Assembly: GCA_038093975.1 (NCBI GenBank)
Contig: JBBPTG010000321.1
Coordinates: forward strand, 1 to 24,774
Reading direction: 5' to 3'
DNA from: Chalciporus piperatus
Taxonomy: Eukaryota; Basidiomycota; Agaricomycetes; Boletales; Boletaceae
Length of the DNA: 24,774 nt
The position numbers and the translations under genes were made by a program. The notes below the pieces were generated by a model. It was not told the origin of the DNA and did no database searches. It saw only the letters and a list, made by a program, of their open reading frames with translations. Of the stretch, positions 20,075-24,774 are shown in pieces; within the stretch, counting starts at the first letter, position 1; the number at the start of each line of letters is the position of its first letter.

Positions 20075-20127
20075 GGGGCCTCTTCGGGGCCTCCCGCGGG
20101 CCTCTCGCGAGCCTCGCATGAGCCTCC
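20075..20127. repeat. 11-bp GC-rich tandem repeat, five units
   Basis: GCCTC starts at 20078, 20089, 20100, 20111 and 20122, exactly 11 bp apart. The spacer changes from TTCGGG through CCGCGG and TCGCGA to GCATGA. An inverted copy, GGAGGCTC, lies at 20049-20056. Confidence 0.75.
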
Positions 20128-20619
20128 ACCAGCACAGCCACACCGCATTTTCTTCAGTCCTGGCACTATGTATAGCTAGGTATGTTTTTCTTCATTTCTT
20201 CATATGTTTTGTGCGATGCATCGATGCTTACATAATCGCTTAGATTGCTCGTTCTCGCGCGCCGCCGGCACTTCCAGAACGCCTACAACATGTCCATTTT
20301 GGGACACATAGATTCAACATACCCTCCCCCAAGAGGACCGGGATGTTAAGATCCCCGACACCGACTTGCGAAAATTCATAGAGGGGGGGAAGGTCTGTGA
20401 CCGTTACCAATTTAGCCATATAAATCCATTTTGTCACGCTCGCGATCGTTATCAGACTGGACCCCGAGACTGGCAGTAGTAGAGCATGTAGCGACACAGT
20501 TGCATTGAAAGCAGTCACGAACAAGTATGAAAAAGTATCGGATATCATCGTAAACAGACATAAGAACGTATGCGTAAAGTTTCGTCGAGTGAAAAACTGA
20601 AAGAGCTACAGAAAACTGA

Positions 20620-23600
20620 TCACTTTCGCCTCGCCTTCTTCCCTGCTGCTGCTCCCGAAGCAAAGTTGGCTTTGTCGGCGGTTCGCTTGTTGCTGCGAGG
20701 GTTTGGAGAGACATTCTCCTTCTCGATGATCTTCGTGAACTCCAGTTGGACAGGAACACCAGCCTTCTTCTGCTCGAGAGGTGTCAAATACATTGAGTCG
20801 AAGATGACCCGCGGGAGAGGCAGTCCGTCAGGTTTCCCTGGATGGGCGTACTCGCTGTGTTGGTAGTCGAGGTGAGTTTCCATGTTATAGCGCCAGTGTG
20901 CAGGCTTCTCGTCTGTGTCGCCTTCCTTCGGATAACATAGCTTGCATACAACAGGAACATTTCGGCAAGGTCTGTTGTTGGATCCCTTCGAAGCCGCACC
21001 ATACGAGAACTTCTGGTACTTCGGGCAGTGTGTTGTCCACTCAGTTTTGCTTTTGAGTTCCTTCAAGGTAAGTTTGCATTCAGGTTCACCCGAACGCCCG
21101 CAGAACGCGCATGGTTCGTCTCCGACAATTGTCGTAGCAACGTTATCATCGACCCCTCGAAATGCACGGAGAATGTGAATGGACATGTGTGAACGAAGGT
21201 CGGATGTGTCGTCATTGCACAGTTCGCACCGAGTTGTGATGACTTTGCCTTTCGAAGAGCTATCAAGCAAGCTTGCACCCGTATGGCTGATGAGTGTGGC
21301 GGAACCTGCGGGGAAACCATGAGTAGTCGTTAGTCAGGGACAAGATATGAACATACCATTTTGATAAGGGAACAGACCAGCGGACGATTGAACGAGTGCG
21401 AGGGAAGCGGGAGAGATCTTGTTCACTGTAATCTTGTCCCAGAGTGATGAGATTGCGGTATACAATTCATCGTCACTCAATCCCCACGTCGAACCACTTC
21501 TGTTGAGAAGTGCTCGTTGATTGGCAGGGAGGTGGTTCGACACCTGGACGGCAGTTGGATTGATAGTGGATGTAAGATGACCGGGAATGGTGATGGTGAC
21601 GACACGTTGAGTGAATACTGATGTTCCAGGTACAGGTGAGAGTGCCTTGGCGTAGTCGCCATTCCAAACCCACATGAAGTCCGGGGACTCATTCTCCAGT
21701 GAATTCGAGGGAACGAGGAGCATGACATCTCCTGTTACCTTGACGTTCCCTCGGAGTGCTTGAAGGGTAGCGAGCTTGACTCGTCCTCGGCCAACACCAC
21801 CTTCCAACAACTGAGTGCTCCGTACGAGAGCAAGAGCTGCAAACTTGTCATTTGTGCGAACAATGGTAATGAAGATGTCGCCAACGACGAAGAAATCTCC
21901 GTGAAGAAGTTGTCCCGAAGCTGAATCGAGTCGCTTGTTGACGGGAGTGAAACCGCGGACACGGAGAAGTCGATCTGTCGACTTGGAATTGAACTTCTCG
22001 TTAAGGAGGATGCGAACGGCGCTCGACTTGTGGACCCATCGTTTCTCTTCGCAGAAGAGGTAATCATCGGGATTGATTCCCTTGCCCTTCGGAGGAGAGG
22101 TTGGGGTGTCCTCAGTGTCAGAATCATTATCTGACTCAGATCCAGGGTAGTGACGTTGAGGCTCGTCAACGAGCTCTTCAATAAGCTCTTCGAAAGTCTG
22201 AGCTTCTTCGACATCGGCGTCGTCAGGTGGTGGCTGTTGATCAGATGGATCATCGTCTTCCTGGGTGTTCATGCTTGGGGGAATAGCGGGTGCAGCAGTA
22301 ACGGTTGCGGGCTGAGTGGTTACAGGCTGAGTGGAAGGGTGAGCAATCTCCTCGTCTTCTTCGTCTCCATCATCATTGATACCGGGATATTTTCCATCAC
22401 CAAAGACGCAGAGCAAGTCGGTGCCGGACTCGGGTGCGAAGAGTGTGCCAAAGTCATAGCAAGTCGGGGGAATGCGGGTCTCCTTGAGAATCTCGACTGC
22501 TTGTTCTTGACCGTTATGCCAAGCAGTTGGTAGGTCACAGTTCCCAGCAACAATATCACCAATCCAGTGTGAGTGATGAATGTGATCAAAACCCTCCTTA
22601 CGAGAAAGGTTGAGACGACGATGACCGCACGCAATGTCAGGGTTACGAGCATAGACACCTCCGATGTCTCGTGCAGATCCAAAGCGGTCGAGGGCCTCGC
22701 GGTAATTGACACCACTATGGTGACCACCTGACATTCACATTAATGCGAACAAAACTTCCAGTGGATCATCACCGAGATCGAGGAAGGAGAATTTGGCACG
22801 GGGATCTAGTTTCTGCTGTTTTGCTACATTCATGACAGCGGTCCGGATCATCTGCTGGATATCATGATAGAGAGGGTTGGACATGGCACGGCGACGTTGA
22901 TAGCGATAAGAGGAAAAGATGAGATGGGCGGAACAAACGAGCGAAGAGATCTGTTCAGAAAGCGAGAGCTTGACATTGGTGTATGGCTCGAGCAGCCGCT
23001 CGAGTATACATCCGAGGAGGTGAAGGGAGCAGAAGTCACTGGTAATGTTTGGATCGGGAATAGAGCCTTCGGGAGTAAACGGAGCTTGTGCGGGATCGAT
23101 GCGGCTCAGCGAAATGACCGCTTTCATGAGTTCAATGGCACGAGGGACGTCCTGGGGATCATCAGGATATAGTAGCTTCACCGCTTTGTCGTGATTAACG
23201 CCGTCCAAGAGGGAAAGATACCGCTCAAGTTTCGTAGCGTTTATGCAATGCCCGTCAATATATGAACCTTGACGAGAGCGCAAGAGTGTGCAGATTCCTG
23301 CTCAAATAGTTAGATTAGTATTTCATCCCGAGAGATTCACTTACGCTTGAAAACGTGCTTGTAATCAAAGTCTAAAGTAACGTAGCCATTGCTTGTCATG
23401 AGATTGAGTCCTGGGCAGTTGGACAACACTGGATAGAGTGGCGATGTGATTGGAAGCTTGACTTTCATGAATACTTTGTACCCTCCTTTACGGCGAGTCG
23501 CATCGCCATCCGTTGCGAATGAGAAAATAGGCCCAACCTTGGATGTCGCTCCTGCTGCTACATACGCGTCCATTACGACATCAAAAATGAACTCCATATC

Positions 23601-24774
23601 TGTATGGTCTTCCATCTTGCATGTTGGCGCAGCGAGAATCGGATAGATGCCATCTTCTCCAAAGACATGGACCCCGACAACAGTGACCTCCTTCGCTATA
23701 TGAATTTTTCCTTCATTTATGGTATTCGCGAGATGGAGGACACCAGTATAGGTGTTGAGAGTGAGATCGGCATGATAGGAATGGAGCCAACAGGTTCCAC
23801 CAACAGAGTTGAGTTTCGGAAGGTAGACAGCTGCTTCTTCAAGGGCAGTCTCGTCAATAAGCAAGCTGACACCACGACGAGGGGGGGAAGATTCAAGTTG
23901 AGAGCGAGGAGTAAGGATAACATTCTGAATGTTCTCCTTGATTGTATCGAGCGAGATTCGACCAATTGTAGGAGTGAGTTTGACGAAGGAAAGTTTCTTC
24001 GTCAATGTCGTAAGTGATGGAAGACCGAGACGACGGCTGAGAGCATAGAGTAGATTGCCCCCGCCTAACCGATAGATGAGCAATGCAAGGTCATTGGCTT
24101 CCTTGCTATGTCCGCGAGGGCGATAAGCTCGCTCAAGCCCATCTTCAATCATTCGGAGAATGCCCCGTATACCCGCACCATTCTTGAGTGCAGTCGATAG
24201 CATGTGTCGTAGCCATGGAACATCAGCTTGCGACAAGGCAACAACGAGGGAGGAATGGTCCTCGAGTGACATGAGCAAACGCTGGATTTTTCGCTTATTG
24301 TTGAGACCCTGGATCAAATTTAGTTTATAAAGTTTATTAGCGGATTAGAACTGTGACGCACATGAAGCTTGAGGTCATTGACAACCTTGTGGCTCTCGTC
24401 AAGGCAAGAAATGAGTTGAACAGGTGTGAGGAGGGTATACCGAGTATGGGGTTTGCTTTCTTTAGCATTCGTAAGGAGAGCATGAATCTGGGGGTACAAG
24501 CGTGTGCACGGATGGCAAATATGGCCATCAGATGTGAACTGGTAACAGTCTTGACTGTACGCAGTCAGGACATCCTTCGAAATCGAGACATTGAAATCCA
24601 GCTGATCATGACCCTCGCAAGTGCGCAGCCACGGAAAGTTGGCAGCAAGGCTTGTGCCAGGACTGACCGGCCAGTCCTCATCAGTCATGATGAATCCCGG
24701 ACAAGGACGGAGGGTGTAGTCAGTGCTGATAATGAAGCAACTGAGTCAAGAGAGTGAGACTCAGACACAAGTAA
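20620..24774 (-). CDS. Large transposase-like protein with C-terminal zinc fingers (5' partial, one in-frame stop)
   Basis: Exons are 24740-24362, 24308-23345, 23297-21357 and 21305-20620, with introns GTGCGT...CCAG, GTAAGT...GCAG and GTATGT...GCAG. An acceptor at 24741 points to further 5' exons outside. About 1,320 codons are visible. In order: an N-terminal part with CHPC; a core with LLIDETALEE, then FATDGDATRRKGGY, then DFDYKHVFKR, then DPLEVLF; an acidic linker; a beta-rich region; and a C-terminus with CELC...HMSIH, CAFCGRS and CKLC...HLDYQH fingers. The D, D, H/K and D-x-LE-x-x-F order recalls P-element/THAP9-type transposases, and closely similar unnamed proteins abound in Agaricomycete genomes (recollection). 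A TGA at 22735-22737 interrupts the frame just after DPLEVLF. A 45-nt intron, 22772-22728, would remove it together with that motif. The last residues are a basic tail. Transposase identity is inferred. Confidence 0.75.
22735..22737 (-). other. In-frame TGA inside the transposase-like gene
   Basis: The frame reads F-A-L-M-stop-M-S-G-G-H-H. One C-to-T change of CGA would give this TGA, and arginine fits the family pattern at this place (recollection). The reading frame is intact on both sides, so the change looks recent. It is either a disabling mutation or bypassed by splicing of 22772-22728. Confidence 0.75.

Larger units (their letters stand above)
19738..20619. other. Intergenic between K3 and the transposase-like gene
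   Basis: No supported gene lies here. The stretch contains the symmetric hairpin at 19992-20041 and the 11-bp repeat at 20075-20127, both listed separately. It may include the terminal region of the transposon that carried the gene at 20620, but no terminal inverted repeat partner can be seen because the other end is outside the window. Confidence 0.45.

Overview
The window looks like a repeat-rich accessory region of a filamentous basidiomycete (Agaricomycetes-type) nuclear genome. The reasons are: genes broken by many very short GT-AG introns (about 45-65 nt), three FunK1-type fungal protein kinases, a large basidiomycete-style transposase-like gene, a decayed F-box/LRR-like gene, and low-complexity proteins carrying Zn2Cys6-like clusters. 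I saw no bacterial operons, rRNA or tRNA. Exon boundaries below were worked out by hand from splice signals and reading-frame continuity.

Layout. (1) 1-146 is the AT-hook tail of a plus-strand gene that starts outside the window. (2) 269-2337 (minus) and 2635-3987 (plus) are a divergent gene pair: a 652-aa Zn-cluster/coiled-coil protein and an acidic-headed helical protein of about 377 aa. (3) 4018-5935 is a 33-bp minisatellite with a 99-bp higher-order period that decays towards its right end. (4) About 5960-6555 and 7113-8447 (both plus) are a second, looser pair: a small helical protein with a 23-residue tandem duplication and a second Zn-cluster protein whose 3' end seems broken. (5) 8720-8851 is a cluster of strong inverted repeats. 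(6) 9247-19267 (minus) holds three tandem FunK1 kinase genes, K1, K2 and K3. K1 and K3 lie in a duplicated block of about 3.4 kb (9041-12378 and 16246-19737). K2 is an older, more diverged copy between them, and an F-box/LRR-like pseudogene lies between K1 and K2. (7) 19741-20619 is intergenic with a symmetric hairpin and a perfectly spaced 11-bp repeat. (8) 20620 to beyond 24774 (minus) is a large DDE/RNase-H-like transposase-type gene with C-terminal zinc fingers. It has one in-frame TGA, which a possible 45-nt intron could bypass.

How the parts relate. The kinases keep the catalytic lysine, the HRD aspartate, the metal-binding aspartate and a conserved basic patch like a nuclear localisation signal, so they look functional and probably nuclear. 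Local duplication and gene conversion appear to drive the cluster. The left half is a set of lineage-restricted genes around a minisatellite; I could not assign them a biochemical function. The right edge is a transposon relic. Intron choices for the end of the 2635-3987 gene, the start of the 5960-6555 gene and the 3' end of the 7113-8447 gene remain uncertain.
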